From the NCBI GenBank assembly GCA_021399435.1, contig JAJTUP010000023.1:806001-870000 (forward strand): a stretch of DNA of 64,000 nucleotides. The letters are read 5' to 3'. The DNA comes from Diaporthe sp. PMI_573. Lineage: Eukaryota > Ascomycota > Sordariomycetes > Diaporthales > Diaporthaceae. The first letter of the stretch is position 1; each line of letters begins with the position of its first letter. Below the pieces are notes generated by a model that saw only the letters and a list, made by a program, of their open reading frames with translations, did no database searches and was not told the origin of the DNA. Both the position numbers and the translations under genes were made by a program. Shown in pieces: positions 55,477-64,000 of the stretch.

Positions 55477-56642
55477 CTCTTCGTCGCAGGGTAGACACCA
55501 CTGGTTGCAGAGATGTAGGTAGTGAAGCAGTTCAGCGTGGGGGACAGCTTGGCGCAAAGGCACAACCACCTGGGCAGCAAACGTCGGTTGGGAGCATCTA
55601 TTGCCACTTTCTGCTTGTGAGACGGTGAGTCTTCGGGAGATCAAAACTTCCCAAGAGTCTCGTGCAGGTAGGTAAGCTCATCTTCTAAATCGGGTGAAAA
55701 CCGAGGTTGAATATTAATCCAGAGCATCACCGGCTTTGTCCCGAGCAAGGGCGTGAGAGGACACGCCATGGCTGGGGTGGAATCTCGCGTGCTTACTAAT
55801 TCACTACACTTCATATCGGAAGTCCTCTTAAGGCACAGTATGCAGCGCTTGTTTGTGAGCTGGATGCTGTGGGATTATTTACTACTTTGTATGAGCCATT
55901 TGCTTGAAGATAACATGGAGTATATCCAACCAGCTTCTTCCAAAACGGCGTTCTCACCGGTAGCACGTGTTGTTCTAGAACAATGTGCCTCGATGCCGCC
56001 TGCCAGCAAGCGAGAATATTCACATGATACGCTGAGATGGCCCACAAATAAACCCCCCGCAGTGATCCATGGAGTGACTGGTCAATTGATAAGCATCCAT
56101 GGGCTATATGCAGGACTGCAGCAGCCTAGTTCTGCACGTGGAAATCGTTTGACTTGATGCATTTCTGACTCTCCAATCTAAGATAGATCTCCAGCTGGCT
56201 ACACGAACCTCATTTGCTATCCACAAGGACCATGGCATCCCCTGTCCCTGCCTACAGGTGCCTAGCGGGTGGAAGTGGGATGCGTCAGTCGTATTGTTTG
56301 ATTGTATATATGTGGTTGGAAGTTGACGCATAACAAGCATTGCCAGTGGGCTTACTCAGAGCAAGCTAGAGATTAGGTTGCATATGGGCTTCGGGAAAAC
56401 AGATGTGCCAAATTTGCACTTCTACAACCATGTTGGCATGTTTCGATGTGTGTAATCAATCAAGCCGGCATGATTTGTATTCATGATTGACACCGGAGTT
56501 GCTTTGCTACCTCCGAGATTTAAGGCCCAGAATAAGTATATAAGGTGCAACTGCTCTACCAAGGAGTCCAGAGACTGATATATACGCTCACATCTTCATT
56601 TGCATCTACTCAAATCCCAGAGTCAAACCGTGTACTTCAACA
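55477..56642. other. intergenic region upstream of two divergent genes
   Basis: It carries the promoters of the dehydrogenase and the GFA gene. No further gene seen; several E-box-like sites are not assignable. Confidence 0.35.
56537..56544 (+). promoter_or_regulatory. TATA box of the GFA-domain gene
   Basis: TATATAAG lies 99 bp upstream of the ATG at 56643 and is followed by a CT-containing leader. Confidence 0.5.
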
Positions 56643-57212
56643 ATGGCAACAGATAAAGCCCAGGCCAACTTTCCGCCGACCATTGCTGAAGACGGCTGGT
56701 CAACGGAAGAAGAAGCAACAGCCACTTGTTTCTGCGGTGCCGTCCAGCTCGCATTTGTGAGTCTCATCCCCAGCAGTATACCATATCCCAACGCACACAT
56801 TCACTAACAATAACCGCAGCCAACCCAAGGCCCAGGCCTCATCAACACCTTCGTTTGCAACTGCGCAGACTGTCGCAAGGTCACGGCATCCATGTTCGCA
56901 TCCAACTTCACCATCGACGACAAGTATCTCAAGCACTTGCGGGGCCAGGAGAACCTCAGCAGCTGGGGGCAGGCCAAGACGGTCACCTCGGGCAACAAGA
57001 TGACCAACTTCTTCTGCTCGACCTGCGGCACCCTCATGTACCGCGTGTCGTCCGGCTTCCCGGGTACCAGCATCCTGCGTATCGGGACTGTTGACGACTT
57101 CAGCCTGGCTGAGGGCAAGCTCAAGCCCCAGACCGAGTGTTTCATTGAGCGCCGGGTGGGATGGCTATCGGGTGTGGAGGGGGCGAGGCATGGGGAGGGG
57201 TTTAACCCATGA
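56643..57212 (+). CDS. GFA/CENP-V-domain zinc protein
   Basis: Exons 56643-56756 and 56820-57212, with a 63-bp intron (GTGAGT...CGCAG), give 168 aa. Zinc-binding cysteines lie in CFCGAVQLAF, FVCNCADCRKVTASMFASNF and FFCSTCGTLMYR, the order of the glutathione-dependent formaldehyde-activating (GFA) fold (Mss4-like). Members bind glutathione-S-hydroxymethyl adducts or related thiol substrates; true enzyme activity is demonstrated only in some. A role in formaldehyde or other electrophile detoxification is possible, not shown. It lies away from any formaldehyde dehydrogenase in this window. Intact, cytosolic. Confidence 0.88.
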
Positions 57213-57448
57213 ATCTATGATCAATTCGTGTCAAAATATGAAGCGAGGGTTGGTAGAGAGATGACATTGATGTGACTGAGCAGCTATGGGAGATGTGCAG
57301 TTTTCGTGTAGAACAATCAAGTTAATCGATCTGATGCTGCCAGCAGCGATACCATGGCTCTTTTACGGGGGCTTCCAATCCATACCAAAACGATCGATGT
57401 GCAGTGTTTCATCATACTCCAGGGCAGATCCGGGTACCACAGCCTCCA

Positions 57449-58417
57449 TCACTGCTTCTTGTTCTGGGAGTATATGAAGTTTGCGGCTGCGAGAGTCAGC
57501 TGAACCATTCATAAGAAACAAGGCTGAACCAGGTGCATAGTGGCTTGAAGCGTGTGCCACAAACAGACAAGAAGGGAGTTAAACAAGGTGAACATACCCA
57601 CTGGCACCAGACCGTTCTCGAGAGACCACCTACGAACACCAACCCGCTCACCATCATACTCATAACCCCAGTGCTTCCGGTCATCAGGCTTTTTCAGGTG
57701 GAGGGGGTCCGTCGTTCCATTGGCGGGTGCGAATACGAACAAGACGTATCGGTGCTTGCCTGTCTTCTCAGGCGGTCCTGGTGGTTTATACGGCATGACG
57801 TCCTCAAGCTCCGTCAGGGATAGGGTGAGCGGCGAGGAACAGGACGAGTCTTCATCATCCGAGACGGCCAGGCCGGTCGCGATCCAGTGACAAAATTCGG
57901 ACCATTTGGGATCGTCGCGAGAGGGTGCGTCGGGGTCGGTGAGTGTCACTGTGTATGTGACGTTGGCAACTGAGCTGCAGGAATCCGTTTCGGATTTGGG
58001 CCTGGTGAGGGTGACTGTTGGCTCGTCCTGTAGCTTCTTGGGCTTGAGGGTGTTCCCTAGGTCAGCTTGCTTGCTCGAAGGCCATTCGGCGCCGACAAGG
58101 AGAGACGGCAAGAAGTCATCGATGACTTGAGTCAAGTGGTGTCAGTGACTAAATTGTGTAAGTTATATGGCTGTTGGTAAGGACCAACCAGTGGGTATGA
58201 TCTCGGCCTTCTTCAGCCTGAACATCCGTCAGCACGGCCCGAATCAAATCCCCCAAGTACCGTGGAATGCTCACTCGTCTTTGACTGTGTAGACATCTTT
58301 TGCAGAGTTTCCTTGGGGATCAGACAGGACATGCTGTGCATCGTCTGCCGGCTTCGCCACAGCACCTCCGAAGATCTGCGTGGCCGCCAATGCCAGCACT
58401 GAGATGACCTGCACCAT
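57449..58417 (-). CDS. secreted PEBP-family protein (carboxypeptidase Y inhibitor-like)
   Basis: Four minus-strand exons, 58275-58417, 58189-58217, 57598-58125 and 57449-57486, with introns of 57, 63 and 111 nt, give 245 aa. The 29-nt exon 2 is needed to keep frame (LKKAEIIPT). Residues 1-21 (MVQVISVLALAATQIFGGAVA) are a signal peptide. The PEBP fold shows DPDAPSRDDPKWSEFCHWI, GPPEKTGKHRYVLFVFAP and the C-terminal VPVAANFIYSQNKKQ. The DPDxPxR and GxHRY segments form the anion-binding pocket. Members bind phosphorylated ligands or inhibit vacuolar carboxypeptidase Y. Here a secretory route is predicted, so a vacuolar or extracellular role is likely. Intact. Confidence 0.9.
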
Positions 58418-59084
58418 GCTGGGTGTCACCGATACAACGGAATCTAGACAAAATCACAGTAATTAAGAGTACTCGGGGGTATCAGTGAGCCTTTGCGGGG
58501 TTGAAATGAAGTTGTTTCCTATTCCAGACTGAGGCAGAGGGAGTGGTTGAGTTTGTTGACCCCTCGCCGAGGTGTGTGATGTCATCTCCACGACACCTGC
58601 TGCAAGTACATGGGGTGATGTGGTTGACCGTCACTTCAGCATTCTGCAACCTCAATCACCCCTTACTTCTGCCACAGATCTGCAGTAACACCATCAATGG
58701 TCTCACCAATGATTTGTGATATTCCCAAGTGACGCTTTGACAGAGTGTTTGTCCTTTTCCAATCCCGAAACCAGCACTTTCCAGAAGAGTACAGATGAGA
58801 TGCCAGACTACCCATGAGCCCAAAATACCACAGCCGTATCGCCCAAAGGCAGAACAATAAGTGTGCGACGAGTCTTCCGCTAGACTGTGGGCCCTTCTAT
58901 TCATCGGGCCATCCTCGCATCAAGATGAGATGTAGCGTTCTGTGGCAGCATTGAGATGCTGCCTGCTGAAGATAGGCGTGGAGAAGCGCCGCGACCAAGA
59001 TGCGAACTCATAGTGCACCGAGGCCGGCGATCTCGAAAGGCTCGTACGAGAGCCAGTCGGATAACTCCCTGTCTCAAATGCACC
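58418..59084. other. intergenic, no gene seen
   Basis: Short frames only. It holds the PEBP promoter and the 3' end of the next gene. Confidence 0.4.
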
Positions 59085-60023
59085 TCACACCTCACCCTTT
59101 GGCGCAACCGACGCCGCCGTCCACACCTTCTTAAGCCTGCGATACGTCCGGGTGGTCTGTTGCACCGCATCCTCCAGCGCAGCTATTTTCTCGAGGTGTC
59201 TATCCTCCCGGTCGCGCAGCGAGTTGATCTCCCGGTACAGCTCGTCCACCTGGTCCGAGAGCGCGTTGCGCTCCTCGTCCACTGCCTCGAGCACGTCCTC
59301 TGTCCGCTTGTGATCGGCGGCCGCTGCCTCTCCCTTCTCGATGAGCTGCGCGTTCTCGGCCCGGAGCCTCTGGTTCTGGCTCGTGAGCTCTTGGTTCTGC
59401 AGCATCAGGCTGTGGAACATGTCCACCATGCCCATGATCGCGTCTCGGTCGATGTTGGCGCCGTGGTTGGGAGGACCGCTCTGAGGTGTGGATGGGGTCC
59501 CGACAGCCACGGACCAAGGTCGGATCTGCACCTCGGGGATGGTGCTTGCTCGCTGTGCAGATGCGTTGACGTTCCGGCGTTGGAGACCATCTGAGCCATT
59601 GCTGCTGGGCTGGTGTCCGACACTCGGGGCTGTTGGACGGTGTCTGGCTGTTCGGTCCTGAGCTTGGGTACGCATCGAAGTCTTGATGTAGTTCCTCCAC
59701 TGCGCGACGACCCCCTTCACTTTCTCGCCGCTATCAAGCCCCCCGAAATGGAGAGGGCAGAGCATCGTCTCAGCCAAGTCAGTGAGCTCCCGTTTTTGAT
59801 CTCTCACGATCACGGCGGGATCCTCCACGGACATCGAGTTGATCATGGGTTTCACCTTGATACTCCTCTCTTGGCTCACGACGTTCTCACAACGGCGATT
59901 TCTCTTCGTGAGGGTGGGACATGACCATCTGCCTGTTGCGGGGTTCTGGAGCTGTAGGATATCGGCAGCATCCCATCCCTCAGGCTCCGAGGCTGGCGCC
60001 ACGGCGGAGAAATATGGCAGCAT
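59085..60023 (-). CDS. hypothetical protein with Cys/His N-terminus and coiled coil
   Basis: A 312-aa single-exon frame. The N-terminus has Cys35, Cys45, Cys89 and His92 (SCPTLTKRNRRCE...LCPLHFGG), a layout like the small zinc ribbon in fungal T5orf172-type proteins, but no nuclease domain follows. Residues about 115-190 are low complexity, and 195-300 form a coiled coil (LMLQNQELTSQNQRLRAENAQLIE...). No known family name. It could be a DNA- or complex-binding scaffold, which remains speculative. Intact. Confidence 0.65.
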   Translation of the reverse strand: MLPYFSAVAPASEPEGWDAADILQLQNPATGRWSCPTLTKRNRRCENVVSQERSIKVKPMINSMSVEDPAVIVRDQKRELTDLAETMLCPLHFGGLDSGEKVKGVVAQWRNYIKTSMRTQAQDRTARHRPTAPSVGHQPSSNGSDGLQRRNVNASAQRASTIPEVQIRPWSVAVGTPSTPQSGPPNHGANIDRDAIMGMVDMFHSLMLQNQELTSQNQRLRAENAQLIEKGEAAAADHKRTEDVLEAVDEERNALSDQVDELYREINSLRDREDRHLEKIAALEDAVQQTTRTYRRLKKVWTAASVAPKGEV

Positions 60024-61082
60024 GATGATCGACGTGACTGGAGGAGGCTAGAGATCAGGGCTGATCAGGGCTGTTGATGATTGCGGCTTGTTCAACGGGT
60101 GGAAGTACACAAACTTCCCCAGCGACAGAGGCAATTAAGTGAATTGCCGCTGTGCCTTACATATCACGGCACCTATCGAAAGTTGACGCAAAAGTTCTCA
60201 TTTTCGGGCTCGCCGGCACACCTATTGGAGTGCCTGGGGATGTCTAAGGCAGAATCACCACTTTGGTGGGAGAACAACAGATACCCCATGCTCTACAGCG
60301 CAATAATATCGAGCCAGACCGCTGGCGCATATTGAGACTGTGTCTCAATCATAGTCCTTTCAAGTGAAGGGCTGTAGGGAACTCTGCAAGACTTTTCCTT
60401 TGTTCTGAATCTCGGAAGCCCGTTAAAATGGGCAACGTCAGTATCTTGCAGCGGGCAAGCCACACTTACAGCTCGTTCTCAGAAGAGTGCTACCATGGCG
60501 TGGGAGGGAACATAATTATGCAGCTCAATCCGTCACGCTTTGGACAGTCCGCCGCAGCAGTGGCTACTTGGGGTTGATCGATCGCTTCACCGATGATTAC
60601 AGACAACATTGGCGGTAGAGAAACCCGGAGCACGGCACGCACAGATGATTCAGCAGCCACATTCTACTGAGTTGTTTCTGATACCAATGCAAGGACGTCC
60701 AAACGATTCATAGGGTGACAGTCGTCTCAGGGTGGCAGGTGACAAAGAAACGCTCAACGGTGCAGGGGCCGTCACATGCAGAACAAGGTTGCAATGTCTC
60801 ACTTTTGAAATGGCACAGATCACTGAGGTGGGTTTCAACGAACAAACTAATTGAGAAGATGCTACCAGTAGAGTGTTCTGGGGCGTAAAGTCATTTCCAC
60901 ATTTCCTATCTGTCCGTCGCGCCTTGCCCACCAACCCACACATCCCGGCGAAAGAACACAACATCCATCACCACACAGGCTAATCCTCGTAAGAAATAGT
61001 GTATACAATATAAAACCGAAAAACAATGGAAACGTTTCATCCACATCCCCAGAAAGAAAACCTTAGGCCCCCACAACCCTGC
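60024..61082. other. convergent/downstream intergenic region
   Basis: About 1 kb without a recognisable gene. Confidence 0.4.
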
Positions 61083-62586
61083 TTAGGCAGAGACACCCAG
61101 GGCAGAGTTGAAGGCATCAGCAGCAGCCTGGCCGGTCTCGGCATCGGCGGCGCTGGCAGCGTCGTCGCAGGCGCTGACGGCGTCGGCCGAAGCCTTGCAC
61201 TTGGACTGCAGCTGCCCGCAGATGAAGCCGGAGATGACCTTGATGTTGAGGGCGCTGCCGTGGCTGAAGTCGGCGGCGTCGGCGGGCGCGAAGGACTCCT
61301 CCTTGCGGCCGTCGAGACCCGCGGCGAACTCGATGGCAGGGTTGGTGCAGGAGCCAAAGTCGAGGTTGGCCTGGCGGGCGCGGAGCTTGCGCAGCTTGCG
61401 GAGCTTCTTGGCGCTGGCGGCGGCGTTGCACTCGTCCTCTGTAATAGGAGTGGAGAGTTAGTAAACCGGTGATATGGTAAAATTTATACTTGATCTTGGA
61501 TGGAGACACGACGTACCTTGAGCACCGCAGTCGGAGACGCTGAAGTCGCCTTGGTCGGAGTTGGCGGCGTTGGCGCAGGCGTTGTGCTGGACGGCACAGC
61601 TGCGCTGGACAGCGGCGCCCTCGTTCACAAAGGTGGCACCGTTCACGGAGAAGGGACGCTTGGCATCGCCAGAGTCAACAACAGCAGGGGCGGCTCCTCC
61701 AAGGTTACCAGTGAAGGTCTGGACGTTGTTGCCCTGGGCCTGGTTGTTGTTGTTCTGGCGGCGGGCGCGACGCCTGGTGCAGCCTTGAAGTAGTCAGCAT
61801 ATTGTAGTCCTGCATGTTCAGATGAGTAGGGATGAGCATACCACTTGCAGCATCTGCTGTGGAGTTGGACGCGGCCGCGCCCGCATTGGCGTTGGAGGCA
61901 GCACCTCCGGCGGAGGCACCGCCAACGGCGGCAGCGATCTCGTCCTCAGTGACATCAGCAACGAGTAGGTTCTGGGAGATGATGCATCCAACAGCATCGT
62001 TAGCGTCGTCGCAGGTGTTGCCAGCGCCGGTGTTGTCATTCGGGTCACCAGCCGCGAATGTGCCGGTCTGGATGGCCAGGTTGGGGTCGGCACCGATGGA
62101 TGCGAGCTGCGTTGCGACATCCAGGGCGATCTGCTTGTTGCCCGAGGCCTCGGCGGAGGCTGGGTCCTGGTGCTGGGTGATGGCAGCAATCTCGGGGTTT
62201 TGCGCCGTCTCGTTGCAGAGGACAGAGGCCAGGCCGACCTTGCCGGTGTTTCGCTCGAGGGCCCGGAACATGATAGCATTGGCCTGTCCATCAACATCAC
62301 CAGCCGCCTTGGCGTTGGTGAAAGCCTGGTCGGCGACGATCTGCTGCAGACAATCGAGGTTGTCGACGTTGGGAGCTCCGTTGGCAGCGGCAGCGTTTCC
62401 GAGGAGGGAGAAGACAGCATCTTGGATCTCAAGAGGGTTGTCCAGCTTGAGGTTGGTGTTGACGTTGCGGAGGATGGCCTCGTGAGAGTGCTCCTGGGGA
62501 ACCTCGCGCTTGGCCATGCGGGAGTAGGGCAACTCGCGAGCAGCGGCGAGGCCCGCGAGGGCGACAACAGTAACTTGGTACTTCAT
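61083..62586 (-). CDS. Ala-rich secreted fungal protein
   Basis: Three minus-strand exons, 61842-62586, 61517-61783 and 61083-61438, with introns of 58 and 78 nt, give 455 aa. Residues 1-16 (MKYQVTVVALAGLAAA) form a signal peptide, and Lys-Arg at 25-26 (MAKREVP) is a possible Kex2 site. The core LEIQDAVFSLLGNAAAA, CLQQIVADQAFTNAKAAGDVDGQANAIMFRALERNTG and GTFAAGDPNDNTGAGNTCDDANDAVGCIISQNLL is typical of a large, uncharacterised ascomycete family of secreted proteins, sometimes mis-annotated as ribosomal protein S17 or circumsporozoite-like. A basic linker CTRRRARRQ then leads to a Cys-containing second domain. Probably extracellular or cell-wall; function unknown. A TATA-like TATATAT lies near 62768-62775. 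Confidence 0.82.
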
Positions 62587-64000
62587 CTTAGCGAAGGCGA
62601 ACGTAAAAGAGGGTATTTCGAATGGAGAAAGGTCCGGCCTGTTGAATTATGTAAAGAGCGTCAAGCTGTAAATGTTCGCAGAACTAAAGAATGAAGCCTC
62701 AAGTGAGTGTGAATGTTGGATGAACAAGATATGACAAAAGAAAAGCAAACCTCGAGACTTCTCGAAGGATATATAGGATGAAAAAAAAGGAAGGAGAGAC
62801 ATGATCGCAGCCAGGTCCCTCGTCCCATGCCATCGGGCTACCATCAGACGCAGGGCCCTGCCCGGTGTTGTGGCATCACGGCCCTGAATTCCACCTAGCG
62901 GCAGACACCAGACGCCAATGACGAGTCCACAATGTGCCCCCTTGGACGAATCCTCACCATCGTCGGCAAGACTGAGGGCCGGAATGAAACCATCACCAGA
63001 GGGGCCAGTATGGGGCCCCTGCAAGGTAGCTGCAGACAGGGGTAGTTCGGCTAGAGGGCACAGAGATCTACCGCCAAGTCTGAGCGACGGCGCCCAGGGC
63101 TGCCAAAAGCTGCCAGGGCAGGGACAGGTCCGGAGACAGAGTTGCGGGAGCACACTCTCATTAGAGTTTGAGATTCGACAGGCAGTTTTGTTCCTTGCCA
63201 ACCTCGGCCCATGGCAGTCTGAAGCGAGGACATTGTGACGTGGTGGCGGATCCGCGAGAACCTCACTGCGTCGTTTCATTCTGGGCACATTGGAACGTTC
63301 ATTGCGCAACACACCTTCACCTTCCTGAGCCTTGATGCCGATGGGCTCAAACCCGAGAGGTGCACAGGACCGCAAAAAGGCCTGCCTGATCGTTCGGCCG
63401 ACATGTGCGCCGAGCAAGATGGGATATGCGGCTGACTGACTGACAGACCAACAACCGCGGCTCGTCGCGTTGTACGTACATCACACATAGGCGCGCAAGT
63501 CAGCCTCGCCTCCATCGTGGCATTTTGCTCGGCCGTTCTCGAAGGGAGGCAGATCACTCGGCAGACGGGCGGCAGGTGTGCGCTGGGTGGGTGTTCGTCC
63601 GGTCCGGCTGAATTGGCTGGGACAAGAGGAAAAATGCAGTCTCGTCCGAGGTCAAGACATCAGACGTAGATCGTGCACATAGCGTCTCATGTTCGCCAGG
63701 GGGCCTGGGGGAGTTGAGGTCAAGCGGCTGATTAAGCGAGGTTCTTGGCTCTGCAGGGGTACCCCAGAAAGCCTCTTTGAGCCGTAATTCTCCTACGCAG
63801 ACCAGCCCAAGGCCGCCCCCTTCGCAGGCGCGTACTCCAACGCAGAGGCTATTTCGCAACGTTCGGAGTATTCTTCTGACAAGCAGTGCCTCGTACCTTT
63901 TCCTCACCTCCTCAAAGGGTGAGATCCACTCGCCTGCGTCGGGTTTTGGCCCCATCACCCAGGGTGCCTTTGATAGTACCATGGCCATGACTAAGTCATG
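62587..64000. other. upstream region of the secreted-protein gene, window end
   Basis: GC-rich, with many overlapping frames and none convincing. A minus-strand frame at 63554-63988 (SKAPWVMGPKPDAGEW) could be part of a gene continuing past the right edge, but I cannot support it. Confidence 0.35.

Noticed and set aside
62647..63417. 256-codon minus-strand frame
   Set aside because: Overlaps the promoter and leader of the secreted-protein gene and shows no protein pattern.
1..64000. CRISPR, prokaryotic operon or phage system
   Set aside because: Spliced genes and fungal families throughout; no spaced direct repeats.

Overview
The window looks like a filamentous ascomycete (Pezizomycotina, most likely a Sordariomycete). 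The support is short spliceosomal introns (about 30-90 nt) with GTRAGT-type donors, a homeodomain/C2H2 regulator, a HET-domain remnant, a fungal bioDA fusion gene, IDI-2-like and Ala-rich secreted proteins, and AT-rich DNA with the TAG/TAA-saturated look of repeat-induced point mutation (RIP). Splice sites were read by eye from frame continuity; there is no transcript evidence.

Left half (1-35.8 kb), accessory-like. It opens with a RIP-degraded Ty1/copia retrotransposon (1-2.8 kb) interrupted by a less mutated insertion. Next come a cytochrome P450 pseudogene with five stops and frameshifts, a secreted PAF-acetylhydrolase-like esterase, a homeobox/C2H2 transcription factor, a rhodanese remnant, a cystathionine gamma-synthase-family enzyme, a 14-TM MFS exporter and a small cysteine-rich secreted protein with a Kex2 site. 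An acyltransferase and an alcohol-oxidase-type GMC oxidoreductase follow; they lie head to head, both lack their 5' ends, and their open frames are 4 bp apart. After them are an ABM-like two-domain protein, a coiled-coil protein, a HET-domain pseudogene, a single-TM protein pseudogene and a disordered protein. Intergenic gaps are long, and five or six of about fifteen loci are broken. This looks like a decaying metabolite/accessory region.

Right half (35.9-64 kb), core-like. An intact tRNA-Glu(CTC) at 35.88 kb is followed by a 4.7-kb gene-free stretch and a PCL/PHO80-type cyclin gene. Then come a long disordered repeat protein, a RING protein and a biotin cluster: bioB (biotin synthase), bioF (KAPA synthase, ending in the peroxisomal signal ARL) and bioDA (dethiobiotin synthetase/DAPA aminotransferase fusion). 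bioF and bioDA diverge from one 422-bp promoter; bioB converges on bioF. Together they would make biotin from a pimeloyl precursor: peroxisomal KAPA synthesis, then DAPA, dethiobiotin and biotin in mitochondria. A 2-hydroxyacid dehydrogenase, a GFA/CENP-V protein, a secreted PEBP protein, a Cys/coiled-coil protein and an Ala-rich secreted protein complete the window. I found no CRISPR, rRNA or clearly novel enzyme system. The most unusual structures are the fused head-to-head gene remnants and the sharp accessory-to-core change next to the tRNA.
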